A stretch of 64,000 nucleotides of DNA from Burkholderiales bacterium RIFCSPLOWO2_02_FULL_57_36 (lineage in GTDB: Bacteria > Pseudomonadota > Gammaproteobacteria > Burkholderiales > Burkholderiaceae_D). Positions within the stretch are counted from its first letter, which is position 1. Every line of letters begins with the position of its first letter. Position numbers and translations under genes: made by a program. Shown in pieces: positions 45,264-56,464 of the stretch. The DNA is taken from the NCBI GenBank assembly GCA_001770855.1, contig MESE01000057.1, positions 62,001 to 126,000 on the forward strand, in the 5' to 3' direction. The notes under the pieces are model-generated. The model was not told where the DNA came from, searched no databases, and worked only from the letters and a program-made list of their open reading frames with translations.

Positions 45264-48200
45264 GTGGCTTATCAAAATGATATTCTGCTGCACGGAAAAG
45301 CAACGCTGGAGAAATCTCTCGCCGGCGAGGCCTTGTATCGCAGCGAAAAAACGCTGATCACGCGTTGCGTCATGCCGGCCAGCGGCACCCGCGTGGTGTT
45401 CAAGCAGGCTTTCGGCGCCGAAGCCATCCGGCGCCTCAGACACGAAGCCGGCATTCTCGAACGCCTGGCCGGCGTCGAAGGCGTCGTAAAAATCGCACCG
45501 GTCCCGACCCCGGCCAACACGCTGGCCATGCACGACGATGGCGGCATTCCGCTGTCTGAACTGCTGCACAAGCAAAAACTGGCAATGCCCGACCTGCTCG
45601 AACTGGGCCGCGCGCTGGCACGCACGCTTGCCGGCGTGCACCGTGCCGGCGTGATCCACAAGGACGTTACCCCCTCCAACGTGCTCATCAGCGAGCCGGG
45701 ATATACATCGACCCTGATCGATTTCAACATATCGAGCAGTGCAGCCGAAGAACGGCCCGGCTTCACGCACCAAAGCCATATCGCCGGCACGCTGCGCTAC
45801 ATGTCGCCCGAGCAGACCGGCCGCACCGGACGCCCGGTCGACCAGCGTGCCGACCTGTATTCGCTGGGCGTGCTGCTGTACGAGCTAGCGGTCGGGCACC
45901 CGCCTTTCGAGGGCGACGACTTTCTGGATCTGGTGCATGACCACCTGGTGCGCGTGCCCACGCCGCCTGCCCAGATATCTTCCGAGATTCCACAAACGCT
46001 ATCGGACATCATCATGCGGCTGCTGGAAAAGGAGCCCGACCGCCGCTATCAAACCGCCGAAGGCCTGGCCCAGGACTTGGCCCGCCTGCATGCGGCGCTG
46101 CTGCACGCCGATACCGTCGTCTTCCCGCTCGGTCAGCACGATTTCGCGCTGCGCCTGTCGCCGCCGTCGCGCCCGATCGGCCGCGATCGGGAACTCCTGA
46201 CCCTGCAGCAGTCCCTGGACCAGGCGATCGAAGGCAAGACCCGCTGCCTGCTCATAGCAGGCGCACCCGGAGTGGGAAAATCCGCATTGATCAATGAGTT
46301 GCGACCGATGATCACGGCCCGGCGCGGCTGGTTTGTCGCTGCCAAGTTCGACCAGTACCGGCAAGACGCCCCCAAGGCGGCGGAAGATGTATTGCGGGCG
46401 CTGGGCCGCCTGCTGCTGGCCGAACCCGAGGATCAATTGGCGCTGCAGCGCGCGCGCATCCTGAAGGGCCTGGGTCTCAACGCCGGCCTTGGCCCGGCCT
46501 TGCTGCCTGAGTTCGTGCTGTTGCTGGGCGAGCAGCCTCGTGTCGAGGTGACTCAGCCGCGCGAGGCAGAGGCACGGATGCTCCAGGCCTGCATCGATCT
46601 GGTACGCAGCATCGTGACGCCGGAACGACCGGTCGTCATGGTGCTCGATGACATACAGTGGGCGCCGTCGATTTCGTTGCGCCTGCTCGACGCCATCATT
46701 ACCGGCGCCGATCGCATCCCCGGCTTGCTGGTGGTCGGCGCCTATCGCAGCAATGAAGTCGATGCGGCCCATCCTCTCAGTGCATTGATGGCGCGCTGGC
46801 ACGAGTTCGGCGTTGCACCGCCCAGGATGCAGTTGGACAACCTGGCGCCATCGGACATCGGCACGCTGATCAGTCAGATGCTGCGCTTGCCGGCTGCCGA
46901 GGCGCACCGGCTGACTGCCTCCATCAACGAGCGCGCAGAGGGCAACCCCTACGACACGGTCGAGCTGATCAACGCCTTGCGCCAGGATGGCCTGCTGGTG
47001 CCGCACGATGGCGTGTGGAACTGGGACGCCGCGGCCATCCGCCGGTACGTCGGCGATGCAAGTGTGATTGACATTCTGAACCGCCGCATCGCCAAGCTCT
47101 CGGACGCAGCCCGCGATGTGCTGGAGGTCATCGCCTGTCTGGGCGGCGAAATCAAACCCGATGTGCTGGAATGGGCCGGCGGATTGGACACCGATGAACT
47201 CGCCCGTTGTCTTGCTCCGTCGCTGGACGATGGCTTGCTGGTCACCGAGCAACACGACACGACGTTGTTGCGTTTCCGGCATGACCGGGTGCAGCAAGCC
47301 GTTTTCGAGGGCATGAACCCGGCCACGCGATGCCGACAGCATTTGCGCCTTGCGCGCCGGCTGGCAAAACAGCAGGGTTCGGGCCATGCGGCCGCCGAGC
47401 AATACCTGCCGGCAATAGATGCCTTGGTCGATGAAGCCGAATGCCGCAGTGCGGTGGGCCTGTTCCAACAGGCCGCCGCCCGCTCGCGCGTGTTGAACTA
47501 TGGCGTCACCGAACGCTTCCTGGCCGCTGCCATCCGTTTGATCAAGCGTGTGGAGAAGCCATCCGACGCCGGCTTGCTGATGGCGCTGGCGATCGAGCAG
47601 CATACCGCGCTCTACGGCCTGGGTCGGCAGGACGAAGGCGACGCGGTCTATGCCGCCATCGTCGCGCGCTGCACCGATCCGATCGATCTGGCGGGGGTCG
47701 CAGGGGTACAGATCTATAGTCTGCTCAATCGCAGCCGGTATCCGGAGGCCATGGCGCTGGGCCTGAAGGTGCTGTCCGCGCTTGGATTGCAAAAACCGGA
47801 CGATCTGCGTCCCGCCATCAAGGCGGGTGCGCAGCGTCTGATCAAATGGAACAGCGGGGACGAGAAGCTGCGCGACTTCCAGCGGGCCGAAGCGGACGAT
47901 CCCCGTGTACTGGCTTGTGCCCGGCTGATCCTGCCGACCTCCAACGCAGGCTATTACTGCCATCCTGCAACAGGCGCCTGGGTGATTCTGGAGGCGCTGC
48001 GTCTTTGGATCGAACACGGCCCGTCCAAGTACCTGATCCCCAGTGCCAGTTGCTTGCCGTACCTGTTGATGGGCGGGCCGCAGGATTACCGCGGCGCCTA
48101 TTCGCTAGCCTGTCACATGGTGGCGATCAGCGAGGCCCGCGGCTATCGCCAGAGCGCATCGATGGCGCGTCTTTTCTACTGCCTTGTCGCCGGCCATTGG

Positions 48201-50249
48201 GTCGAACCGATCGAAAACCTGATCGAGAAATGGCAGAAAGTGCGTGAAGAGCTGCTGCAGGTCGGCGATTTGACGCTGGTGTCCTCGACCTACTACTGCA
48301 GATACGACTTCCTGTTCGACTACGCTCCCACACTGGATGCCGCTGCCGACGAAGTGCGCGCCGGTCAGGCGTTTGCAGACCGTATGCGCAATGCGGACTT
48401 CAAACAACCCAGCATCCTGCGCCTCCAACTGAATCAGGCGCTACGCGGCGCGACCCGCACGCCGGGCAGCTTCTCCGACGACAGCTTCGATGAAGCAACC
48501 TTTGTGCAGCACATCGACGGTCCGGGAGACGTGGGATTTTACTTTAATATCGCGCGCGCCATGTCGGCAGCCATCTTCGGCGACGCTGCGGCGCTGGCGA
48601 AACACGCCGCTCAAGCCATGTCGTTTTTGAGCCGCATCCCCGGCTATTACCTCTCCGCCACGGCACACGTACTGCAAGCCCTGGCGCTGGCCCAGAAAGC
48701 CCGGACGCTGCCGGCAGACGAACGCACGCCGGTGCTCGAAGAACTGGACGCTACCTGCCTGCGCTGGCTGGCGCTGCGCGCCGAGGATGCACCGGCCAAC
48801 TTTCTGCATCTGGTGCGCTGGATCGAGGCTGAGCGCGCATGGGCTGCCGGCGACGTCTGGGGAGCCGGCACGGCCTTCGACCTTGCCATGCATGAAGCCG
48901 CCCAGCGCCAGCGGCCCTGGCATCGCGCCCTGATCGTGGAGCACGCCGGACTGTTCCAGCTGGCGCAGGGCATGGAGCCCAGCGCCTACGCGTTGCTGAA
49001 GGAAGCCTGCGCCTTGTACGATGCCTGGGGCGCGGCAGGCAAGGTGCGCGAAATGCGGCGTGAGCATGAGGTCTTGCGCACCGGCGGCAACCTGCAACGC
49101 GCCAATGTGAGCATTAACAGCACCATCGTCGCCTATGACATGGTCGACATGCTGGCCGTGCTGCGCGCCTCGCAGGCGCTGAGCTCGGAGACCAGTCTTG
49201 CGCGCCTCACCGACTGCCTGGGCAAGGTGCTGGGCGCAATGACCGGCGCCACAGCAGTCCAGTTGCTGGTACGCCCCGATGATGGCCAGGGCTGGTTCGT
49301 GGCCGGTTCCTTGGGCAATGGCGCTGCTGCCGTGTCGGTGGAACAGGCCGGCGCGCGGGGAGAACTGGCACTGCCTGCCTTCCGCTACACCGAGCGCACA
49401 CGCGAGAACCTGGTGCTCGACGACGCCCTGCAGGATGACCGCTTTTCCGGCGATCCGTACTTCGCCGGGATGGATCAATGCTCGCTGCTGTGCGCGCCGA
49501 TCCTGAGCCACGGTGAATTGCGCGGGATCCTGATGCTGGAAAGCCGCCTGCGCCGAGCGGCCTTCAGTGCCGAACGGATGGACGCCATCATGCTGATCGC
49601 CGGCCAGATGTCGGTCTCGCTGGACAATGCGCTGCTCTATGCCTCGCTGGAGCGCAAGGTCGCCGAGCGCACCACCGCTCTCGAAGAAGCCAATCTGCGG
49701 CTGGAACAGATCAGCCATACCGATGCCCTTACCGGCCTGGCCAACCGCCGCTGCTTCGATGCGGCGCTCGATGCCGAATGGCTGCGCGCCAAACGCGCCT
49801 GTGTTCCATTGGGCCTGGCCATCATCGACATCGATTTCTTCAAGTTCTACAACGACCACTACGGCCATCAGAGCGGCGACGCCTGCCTGCAATTCGTGGC
49901 CACGGTGCTGGCGACCGGCCGGCGCGGCGGCTCCGACCTGGTGGCGCGCTATGGGGGAGAAGAGTTCGTCATTCTGCTGCCGGATACGGACCTGGAGGGC
50001 TCATGGGTCGTCGCCGAACGGGTGCGCGCCGCAGTCGAGGCATTGCAGGAGCCGCATGTGAAATCCCAGCTCGGCATCGTCACGATCAGCGTCGGCGTCA
50101 CCGCCTTTGTGCCCGGCGCAGACTCCACCGCAGGCCAATGGGTCGAACAGGCCGACGCGGCACTGTACGAAGCCAAGCGAAGCGGGCGCAATCAGGTCAC
50201 CAGGGCCACTGCCTCGTCACAACAGACACAACAGGGTGAGTTGAAGTGA
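45264..50249 (+). CDS. Ser/Thr kinase - AAA ATPase - GAF - GGDEF signalling protein
   Basis: 1661 residues, no signal peptide. Kinase domain about 20-275: VVFKQ lysine, HKDVTPSN catalytic loop, DFN in place of DFG, MSPEQTGR. AAA/STAND-like ATPase about 300-560: Walker A GAPGVGKSALI, Walker B VVMVLDDIQWAP. A long helical, TPR-like region follows to about 1290, then a GAF domain to about 1450. A C-terminal diguanylate cyclase starts DALTGLANRRCFDAAL and has active site GGEEF. The RxxD inhibitory site is not intact (GGSD). Related proteins usually end in a histidine kinase. Start is GTG at 45264. Confidence 0.9.
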   Translation: MAYQNDILLHGKATLEKSLAGEALYRSEKTLITRCVMPASGTRVVFKQAFGAEAIRRLRHEAGILERLAGVEGVVKIAPVPTPANTLAMHDDGGIPLSELLHKQKLAMPDLLELGRALARTLAGVHRAGVIHKDVTPSNVLISEPGYTSTLIDFNISSSAAEERPGFTHQSHIAGTLRYMSPEQTGRTGRPVDQRADLYSLGVLLYELAVGHPPFEGDDFLDLVHDHLVRVPTPPAQISSEIPQTLSDIIMRLLEKEPDRRYQTAEGLAQDLARLHAALLHADTVVFPLGQHDFALRLSPPSRPIGRDRELLTLQQSLDQAIEGKTRCLLIAGAPGVGKSALINELRPMITARRGWFVAAKFDQYRQDAPKAAEDVLRALGRLLLAEPEDQLALQRARILKGLGLNAGLGPALLPEFVLLLGEQPRVEVTQPREAEARMLQACIDLVRSIVTPERPVVMVLDDIQWAPSISLRLLDAIITGADRIPGLLVVGAYRSNEVDAAHPLSALMARWHEFGVAPPRMQLDNLAPSDIGTLISQMLRLPAAEAHRLTASINERAEGNPYDTVELINALRQDGLLVPHDGVWNWDAAAIRRYVGDASVIDILNRRIAKLSDAARDVLEVIACLGGEIKPDVLEWAGGLDTDELARCLAPSLDDGLLVTEQHDTTLLRFRHDRVQQAVFEGMNPATRCRQHLRLARRLAKQQGSGHAAAEQYLPAIDALVDEAECRSAVGLFQQAAARSRVLNYGVTERFLAAAIRLIKRVEKPSDAGLLMALAIEQHTALYGLGRQDEGDAVYAAIVARCTDPIDLAGVAGVQIYSLLNRSRYPEAMALGLKVLSALGLQKPDDLRPAIKAGAQRLIKWNSGDEKLRDFQRAEADDPRVLACARLILPTSNAGYYCHPATGAWVILEALRLWIEHGPSKYLIPSASCLPYLLMGGPQDYRGAYSLACHMVAISEARGYRQSASMARLFYCLVAGHWVEPIENLIEKWQKVREELLQVGDLTLVSSTYYCRYDFLFDYAPTLDAAADEVRAGQAFADRMRNADFKQPSILRLQLNQALRGATRTPGSFSDDSFDEATFVQHIDGPGDVGFYFNIARAMSAAIFGDAAALAKHAAQAMSFLSRIPGYYLSATAHVLQALALAQKARTLPADERTPVLEELDATCLRWLALRAEDAPANFLHLVRWIEAERAWAAGDVWGAGTAFDLAMHEAAQRQRPWHRALIVEHAGLFQLAQGMEPSAYALLKEACALYDAWGAAGKVREMRREHEVLRTGGNLQRANVSINSTIVAYDMVDMLAVLRASQALSSETSLARLTDCLGKVLGAMTGATAVQLLVRPDDGQGWFVAGSLGNGAAAVSVEQAGARGELALPAFRYTERTRENLVLDDALQDDRFSGDPYFAGMDQCSLLCAPILSHGELRGILMLESRLRRAAFSAERMDAIMLIAGQMSVSLDNALLYASLERKVAERTTALEEANLRLEQISHTDALTGLANRRCFDAALDAEWLRAKRACVPLGLAIIDIDFFKFYNDHYGHQSGDACLQFVATVLATGRRGGSDLVARYGGEEFVILLPDTDLEGSWVVAERVRAAVEALQEPHVKSQLGIVTISVGVTAFVPGADSTAGQWVEQADAALYEAKRSGRNQVTRATASSQQTQQGELK

Positions 50250-50290
50250 GTTCCAGCTCTCGCCTGAACCAGGCAAGAAAGTAGCTACCA

Positions 50291-50706
50291 GTGGCTTCTC
50301 AAAATGGCATTCCGTTGAGCGGCGACACACCCGTGGGTGAATCTCCGGCTGGTGATGTCTTGTATCGCAACGAAAAGACCGTGGTCACGCGTTGCGTGAT
50401 GCCGGGCAGCGGCGAGCGCGTGGTGTTCAAGCAGGCTTTTGGCGCTGACGCGATCCGGCTCCTGCGTCACGAAGCCGGCATCCTCGAACGCCTGGCCGGC
50501 ATCAAGGGCGTTGTGAAGATCGCACAGGTCCCGACCCCGGCCAACACACTGGCGTTCCACGCCGATGGTGGCATCCCGCTGTCTGAACTGCTGCGGAAGC
50601 ACAAGTTCTCGATTCCCGACATGGTGGAACCGGGCCGTGCGCTGGCGCGAACGCTCGCAGGCGTGCACCGCGCCGGCGTGATCCACAAGGACGTCACGCC
50701 ATCAAA
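50291..50706 (+). pseudogene. Truncated duplicate of the kinase N-terminus
   Basis: From a GTG at 50291 the sequence closely follows the first 138 or so residues of the kinase at 45264 (FKQAFGA, RLLRHEAGILERLAG, VHRAGVIHKDVTPS). It then breaks in the middle of the catalytic loop and runs into unrelated sequence, with a stop at 50746. The ~45 bases upstream of the start are also duplicated. It begins 41 bases after the full-length gene's stop. Confidence 0.88.
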
Positions 50707-50862
50707 GTGGCTTTTCCGGTGCCGTTGGCGCCCAGCATGCCAATGATCGCCGATTTGTCAATGTTGAAATCGGCTTGCAACTGAAATACGATTTTTCCGG
50801 AATTGTCCTTGGGTGTACGATTTTGTCAGTTGGTTGATACGCAAGAACGGGGAAGTGCTCAT
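50707..50862 (-). pseudogene. Truncated, frameshifted duplicate of the ABC ATPase 5' end
   Basis: The minus strand from an ATG at 50862 reads MSTSPFLRINQLTKSYTQGQ, matching the start of the ATPase at 44195-44860. A one-base deletion after FRK shifts the frame. The copy ends at the Walker A region, where it joins the broken kinase copy near 50706. Upstream flanking sequence is also shared. Confidence 0.85.
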
Positions 50863-51020
50863 CGATCGGAACCCTGAATGGAAAAGAAAATTGCATTGTA
50901 AACGCACTGGCATTTCACCAAAGCATACTCGCGCGCAGCCGGCCGGTCGGATTCGCAAGGCGATCGAATAGCGGATTGCCAGTCCATGGAATTGCATGCC
51001 GAACCAATTGGCTTTACACG

Positions 51021-53042
51021 TTATAGGGGCGTCGGCTCATTGATGCCGTAGCCTTGCGCAAAATCCACGCCGAGTTTTTGCAGCTCTTGCATGATCGCCT
51101 TGTTTTCGACAAACTCGGCAATCGTCTGAATGCCCATGACGTGCCCGATACGATTGATCGCTTCCACCATCGCATGGTCGATCGGATTGTTGACCATTCC
51201 TTTTACAAAATTTCCGTCAATTTTAAGGAAATCCACAGGCAGGTTTTTAAGATAGGCGAACGACGACATGCCGCTGCCAAAATCATCAAGCGCAAATAAA
51301 CAGCCTAGCGCTTTCAACTCCTTGATGAAAACCACGGCTCTACTGAGATTGGAAATTGCCGACGTTTCGGTAATCTCGAAACAAATTTTTCCGGCAGGAA
51401 CTTCAAATAATGAAAACTGCTCGCGTATATATGAAAACAGATTTTCATCTCCAAGGGATGCACCGGAGAGATTGATGGCAAAGCTTAGATTGCGTCTCCG
51501 ATGCTCGGGTGTTTCAACATAGTGTTTAAAAGCCGTTTTTATTACCCATCGATCTATCGTCGGCATAAGATTGTATCGCTCTGCTGCCGGAATAAAGGCC
51601 ATCGGCGGGATAACCTTGTCCTCTTCGCCACGCATGCGCAACAAAAGTTCGTAATGCTCGCTTTCTGAACTTTCTCCTTGCAGCGGGATAATTTTTTGCT
51701 TGTACAGCATCATTCTGTTTTCGTTCAACGCATTCTGTATACGTCCGACCCAGTTCATCTCGCCTTCGCGTTGTGCAAGTGCCCTGTCACCCGGGTGATA
51801 TACATGAATGCGATTGCGGCCATGGTCTTTGGCCAGATAGCATGCGCCGTCAGCGAGGCTGAAGATATCGGCCAGTGTCAGTTCATCATTCCCGAAAGTG
51901 ACCAAGCCGATGCTGACGCCGACGGAGAACATCTTGTCTTGCCAAACAAAGTGAAAATCACTGACCGTCTTGCGCAATGTTTCGGCAATACGCGTCGCTG
52001 CATCGACACGGCAGTTTTCCAGCAAAACACCAAACTCATCGCCGCCCAATCGTGCCAGGATATCGCTTTGGCGCAGTTTCTCCTTGAGGACGCTGGTTAA
52101 TTGCCGCAGCAACTCATCGCCTGCCACGTGACCGCAGGTATCGTTGACGATCTTGAATTGATCAAGATCCAGATAAAGTATCGTGTGCTCCCTATCGTCA
52201 GAACGAGCGGTCGCCAACGCCAACTCGGCACGGCGCTCAAACTCGCGCCGGTTGAGCAGTCCGGTAAGCGAATCATGCGTCGCTTGATGGACTATTTTTG
52301 CTTGCTCACGCCGCTGTATATGGCCTGCCTCTCTAAGCGTCTCACTGAGAAATTCGAATTCGTATATTCCCTTGTAGTGCGGCGATTCGTTATTTTGAAT
52401 AGACGCGATAATTGACTTGACCGGGTCCTGGATCACCCGCTTCAAGTAATAGACCAGGAGGAAGCTAATAAATACCAGGATGGCCCCCAGCGCTACATAA
52501 GTCCGCTGGACCTCGTTAATCAAGTCGGCATATATTTTCTTGTCCTTGATTAAAACAATGTGCCAATCCCACAGCTCAAATTCAAGGTGATGCAAGTAGT
52601 ATGTTTTATCGGCGGTTTTTATCAAATTTCCTTGGCTTTCGCCGATTGCCTTTGCAAAAAGATCGGGAGCTTTCGATGTCAAGCTGCTATTCAATAGCAT
52701 CCTCTGATCATCGCCCGAATAAACTGCCACTTGCAAAGCCTGCTGCTGTGCGTATTCTTCAATTTTTCCAAGCGTCATACCCTTTTGGACTCGGGCCGCG
52801 CTTTCACTGCCCGACAAGCCGGCGATTAACAATCCTTGCAGCGACGCATCGCAAAGATTGTAGATTTCACGAGAATTGCGTTTCAAGTCTTCTTGAATAC
52901 GTTCGTCCGCAAATTGCGACACGGACCTGAGCACGATGGAATAAACGCCAACGCCGAGCAAGATCATTGAAATCAGGATTGGTATAACAATCCGGAAGTT
53001 CAGGCTACGCAGAAAGTTGAAAGAATGTGCTTTTATCTCCAT
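51021..53042 (-). CDS. Membrane GGDEF-EAL protein (c-di-GMP synthesis/degradation)
   Basis: 673 residues. An N-terminal membrane segment ([23 protein letters not shown]), a periplasmic sensor region of about 140 residues and a second segment ([19 protein letters not shown]) lead to GGDEF ([13 protein letters not shown], with an intact RQSD inhibitory site). The EAL domain has [32 protein letters not shown] and [11 protein letters not shown]. Key acidic residues of both domains are present. The ATG at 53042 lies inside the end of the upstream binding-protein gene (10-base overlap). The pairing implies that the binding protein senses a ligand for this enzyme. Confidence 0.93.
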   Translation of the reverse strand: MEIKAHSFNFLRSLNFRIVIPILISMILLGVGVYSIVLRSVSQFADERIQEDLKRNSREIYNLCDASLQGLLIAGLSGSESAARVQKGMTLGKIEEYAQQQALQVAVYSGDDQRMLLNSSLTSKAPDLFAKAIGESQGNLIKTADKTYYLHHLEFELWDWHIVLIKDKKIYADLINEVQRTYVALGAILVFISFLLVYYLKRVIQDPVKSIIASIQNNESPHYKGIYEFEFLSETLREAGHIQRREQAKIVHQATHDSLTGLLNRREFERRAELALATARSDDREHTILYLDLDQFKIVNDTCGHVAGDELLRQLTSVLKEKLRQSDILARLGGDEFGVLLENCRVDAATRIAETLRKTVSDFHFVWQDKMFSVGVSIGLVTFGNDELTLADIFSLADGACYLAKDHGRNRIHVYHPGDRALAQREGEMNWVGRIQNALNENRMMLYKQKIIPLQGESSESEHYELLLRMRGEEDKVIPPMAFIPAAERYNLMPTIDRWVIKTAFKHYVETPEHRRRNLSFAINLSGASLGDENLFSYIREQFSLFEVPAGKICFEITETSAISNLSRAVVFIKELKALGCLFALDDFGSGMSSFAYLKNLPVDFLKIDGNFVKGMVNNPIDHAMVEAINRIGHVMGIQTIAEFVENKAIMQELQKLGVDFAQGYGINEPTPL

Positions 53043-54184
53043 AGCGGCATGGCGGTAACGATCTCCGGCGGTGCAACGGATTCTTTTTTCCCCTTCTGCC
53101 ATTGCACGGTGGTCGCGAAGTGGCGCACTTGCTTTCCGGTGGCGTCCACCCCATACCTTCCGATGATCGTGATGGTGTCCAGGGAAGCCAGGACATCTCT
53201 CACTTTTGCCCGGTCGGTGCTTTTGGCTTTACGAATAGCCGATTCCAGAATCTGTCCTGCGGCATACGCATTCGCCGCATGATACGACGGCATTTTCCGA
53301 TAGGCTTTGCTGAAAGCCGCGGCAAACTCTTTGGCGCCTGGAAAAGGAGAAGATGGCTCCCATTGCGACGAAGAGAAGGTATAGTCCGCGTCATCCTTTA
53401 ACACGTCATGAAATTTTTGTACTGCCGGACCAACCGTGGCGTAATATGCGCGCGGTGACCAGCCAGTGTTTTTCAGTGCGATTCGAGCGTTGATGGATTC
53501 ATCCATGTGGCCACATACGATCAGTGCCTGCGCTCCCGATTGTTCCGCCCTCTTCACGATTTCATCCAGCGATTTTGCGTCTTTCCGGAATTCTTCAAAG
53601 AAAACGACATCCAGATCGAACCGCGTGGCCCAAGCTTTGGTGCCTTTCGCAATACTCCTGGAGAAGAGATCGTCGGCGGTAATGACCGCCACTTTGTCGA
53701 AGCCGTTGTTGACCAATACTTCCAGAAACCCGACGGTATATTTGCTCGCCGTGATGAACACGCCAAACAGATATTTATATCCCTTTTGCCATAACACGTC
53801 GGCCGCTGCGCCGGACGCCAACAGAGGATAGCCGTATTGTTCAGTGACCGGCGCAACCGCTTCCGTGATATCGCTGGCGTAGGGGCCGAACACCAGATCG
53901 ACCTTGTCCACCAGGATCAGTTTTTTGTATATCTCGCTTGCCGTTGCGGGATCACTTTTATCATCGTAGACAACAAGGGTTACGCTCCTGCCTAAAATTC
54001 CGCCTCTTTTGTTGACATCGGCTTCCCACAGTTTGTACGCTTTCAAACTAAGATCGCCCAACGCCGCATACTTGCCGGTTAATGCCATCGACAGTCCAAT
54101 CTTGAGCGGTTCCGCGGAATGGGCTGAACTTGCAACGCCTGCCGTCGAGAACAAGAATATGACTAAACTTAGTAGATAGCGCAT
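53033..54184 (-). CDS. Type I periplasmic substrate-binding protein (Leu/Ile/Val-like)
   Basis: 383 residues. A signal peptide ([24 protein letters not shown]) is followed by [19 protein letters not shown] and [22 protein letters not shown], typical of amino-acid or amide-binding proteins. No permease or ATPase genes are near. Its stop codon lies within the GGDEF-EAL gene that follows, so it probably serves as the ligand-binding partner of that receptor. Start at 54184 has AAGG upstream; the extended frame to 54295 is rejected. Confidence 0.9.
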   Translation of the reverse strand: MRYLLSLVIFLFSTAGVASSAHSAEPLKIGLSMALTGKYAALGDLSLKAYKLWEADVNKRGGILGRSVTLVVYDDKSDPATASEIYKKLILVDKVDLVFGPYASDITEAVAPVTEQYGYPLLASGAAADVLWQKGYKYLFGVFITASKYTVGFLEVLVNNGFDKVAVITADDLFSRSIAKGTKAWATRFDLDVVFFEEFRKDAKSLDEIVKRAEQSGAQALIVCGHMDESINARIALKNTGWSPRAYYATVGPAVQKFHDVLKDDADYTFSSSQWEPSSPFPGAKEFAAAFSKAYRKMPSYHAANAYAAGQILESAIRKAKSTDRAKVRDVLASLDTITIIGRYGVDATGKQVRHFATTVQWQKGKKESVAPPEIVTAMPLWR

Positions 54185-54319
54185 GGAAACCTTCACAAGT
54201 ACAAGTATCGTAAGGGCGCCTAATAAAATGATTCTGAATGCGTCGCGCTGCCTTGCCATCGGTAATTCGTCAGACGCTCTAGAAACAAGATACAAGTTCG
54301 CATGGGCCCATCAAGGTTT

Positions 54320-56464
54320 CTAAAATTCCGTCCATCCATCATCACTGCTGTTGCCTGCAATACGTTTATGCTGCGGCCTGACCGTTTGAGCCGCCGGTCC
54401 GGAGATTGTCATGGGCTTTGTTGCCGACCGCACCGCCCGATTCGTCGCACCGGCATGCGGAGCAGCCGTACGCTGTACATCTACCCGCACCGGCGGCGCC
54501 TGCATGTGTTCGTCAAGCCTAAACACAGCGACTGCCCGCGCCAAAACCGCAGCCTGCCCCTGCATGCTCTCCGCTGCCGCCGCAGCTTGTTCCACCAATG
54601 CCGCATTTTGCTGGGTCATTTCATCAATCTGCGCAATCGCTAGATTGACCTGTTCGATTCCGGCGCTCTGTTCCTTGCTGGCCACGACCATTTCGTTCAT
54701 GAGATCATCGGCGTGCTTGACCGAAATAACGATCTCGCTCATGGTCTTGCCGGCCGCATCGACCAGCTTGCCGCCCGCATCGACTTTCTCGACCGAGTCA
54801 TTGATCAGCACCTTGATTTCCTTGGCCGCGCTTGCGGAACGTTGCGCCAGGCTTCTGACTTCCGCCGCCACCACGGCAAAGCCGCGGCCCTGCTCTCCGG
54901 CACGCGCCGCCTCCACCGCGGCATTCAACGCCAGGATATTGGTCTGAAATGCAATGCCATCGATCACACCGATGATGTCGGCGATCTTGCGTGAGCTGTC
55001 CTTGATCGATCCCATGGTCGTCACCACTTGACCGACTACGTGGCCGCCTTTCATCGCGACATCGGAAGCGGAAGCGACCAATTGGTTCGCTTGCAATGCG
55101 TTATCCATATTGTGCTTGACGGTAGACGTCAGTTCTTCTATTGATGAAGCGGTTTCTTCCAGGGAACTGGCCTGCGATTCGGTACGGGCGGAAAGGTCGG
55201 CATTCCCGGATGCAATTTCCCTGGATGCGATGTCGATTTGCGAAGAGCTGTTGCGTATTTTCAGGATCATTGATGCCATATGTCCTTTCATCTCGCCCAC
55301 TCGGCGCAGGATAACGCCCAACTCGTCCCGAGCCTGCACACTTGGATCAAGCGTAAGATCCCCGCTGTACATCCGCTCGACAGACGCCGCCAACTTGGCC
55401 AAATTCGCACGAAACGAAAAGTAAAATGCGAGCATCAAATAGCCTGTAACAAGGAAGGCCAGCGCCAAAGGAATGTACGTCGCCATCTGGTGGCGTGCAA
55501 TCCTGTCCAGCCGCATTACCAGCAATTCGTCGAGGCTGACAGTCGCCTGCTTGGCAAGCTTGAGTACCGCATCGACCGGCGTCGCGGTATTAACCACGTA
55601 ATCGCTGGCCGATCCCTTGAAGATGTCACCTACCGATACATCGCCGGCATGCGCAGCCAGCATCGCAGCGACCACTTCCATGTCCTTCAGGGGGGGCTGC
55701 AAGGCCGCGCTCAGTGATGGATTGTGCCGTACCGCCGTCTGAACATCCTTGATGCTGTTTGCGAGTGATCGTTTGGTCAGCAATTCGAGTTCGGAAATCT
55801 TCCTCGCCTCGAACAGCGTGATTTCCTGGCGCGCTACCGCAACGGCGGTCAAGCTGCGGATATCATCCAGATCCATCGCAAGCGTAATGAGCGAAGAAGT
55901 CGCGGCGGTCATCAGGTAAAACGAATCGATGTCGGGGTCCTGCGCCAGGTTGGAATGCGAGGCAGCCAGTCTGATATGCGTCTGCAGTTCACCGGCGATC
56001 TTTCGAAACGCGTCGTCCATTCCGTCGAATCCCGATTTGTCCGTAGATTGCAGAATATCCTGCCAGGCCTGCTTGAGCCCAGTCCATTCTTTCCCGATCT
56101 TCAGTTCGGCGATAATGCGCTGCATCGCATCAATCTCTTGAATCTTCTGACTGACCTTGGCCTGCGCCTCTGCATGATTCGATCGCAAAGCAGTGGCGGC
56201 GCTGGCTGCACTGCCATAGACACGTACCGCTTGCAATGACCGGGACAATTCCAGCAATTGTGAAATGTAGACAACGCCGACGCGCTCCTTGCGGGAAAAT
56301 TCGGCATTGGCTATCAACTCGCGCTGCAACGAAAAAAATAATATCAACAAGGGGATAACCACCGCCGATGAGATCAAAAGAAATTTCGGCAGTACCCGCA
56401 TGCGGTCCATCAGGGTAGTCGCTGGTAGCAAGATGCGTTCTCTGAGACTCAAGATTACGGCCAT
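54320..56464 (-). CDS. Methyl-accepting chemotaxis protein
   Basis: 714 residues. Membrane segment about 25-47, a periplasmic helical sensor of about 280 residues, second membrane segment about 330-352, a HAMP-like region, then the signalling domain. The conserved hairpin tip reads GIAFQTNILALNAAVEAARAGEQGRGFAVVAAEVR. The C-terminus ends DDGWTEF, a WxxF tether for CheR/CheB. It controls CheA-dependent swimming behaviour. ATG at 56464 follows AGGAGT. No che genes are in the window. Confidence 0.95.
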   Translation of the reverse strand: MAVILSLRERILLPATTLMDRMRVLPKFLLISSAVVIPLLILFFSLQRELIANAEFSRKERVGVVYISQLLELSRSLQAVRVYGSAASAATALRSNHAEAQAKVSQKIQEIDAMQRIIAELKIGKEWTGLKQAWQDILQSTDKSGFDGMDDAFRKIAGELQTHIRLAASHSNLAQDPDIDSFYLMTAATSSLITLAMDLDDIRSLTAVAVARQEITLFEARKISELELLTKRSLANSIKDVQTAVRHNPSLSAALQPPLKDMEVVAAMLAAHAGDVSVGDIFKGSASDYVVNTATPVDAVLKLAKQATVSLDELLVMRLDRIARHQMATYIPLALAFLVTGYLMLAFYFSFRANLAKLAASVERMYSGDLTLDPSVQARDELGVILRRVGEMKGHMASMILKIRNSSSQIDIASREIASGNADLSARTESQASSLEETASSIEELTSTVKHNMDNALQANQLVASASDVAMKGGHVVGQVVTTMGSIKDSSRKIADIIGVIDGIAFQTNILALNAAVEAARAGEQGRGFAVVAAEVRSLAQRSASAAKEIKVLINDSVEKVDAGGKLVDAAGKTMSEIVISVKHADDLMNEMVVASKEQSAGIEQVNLAIAQIDEMTQQNAALVEQAAAAAESMQGQAAVLARAVAVFRLDEHMQAPPVRVDVQRTAAPHAGATNRAVRSATKPMTISGPAAQTVRPQHKRIAGNSSDDGWTEF

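Noticed and set aside
45999-48017. 672-residue minus-strand frame inside the kinase gene
   Set aside because: Shadow of the 1661-residue protein; Gln/Arg/His-rich composition, no start signals.
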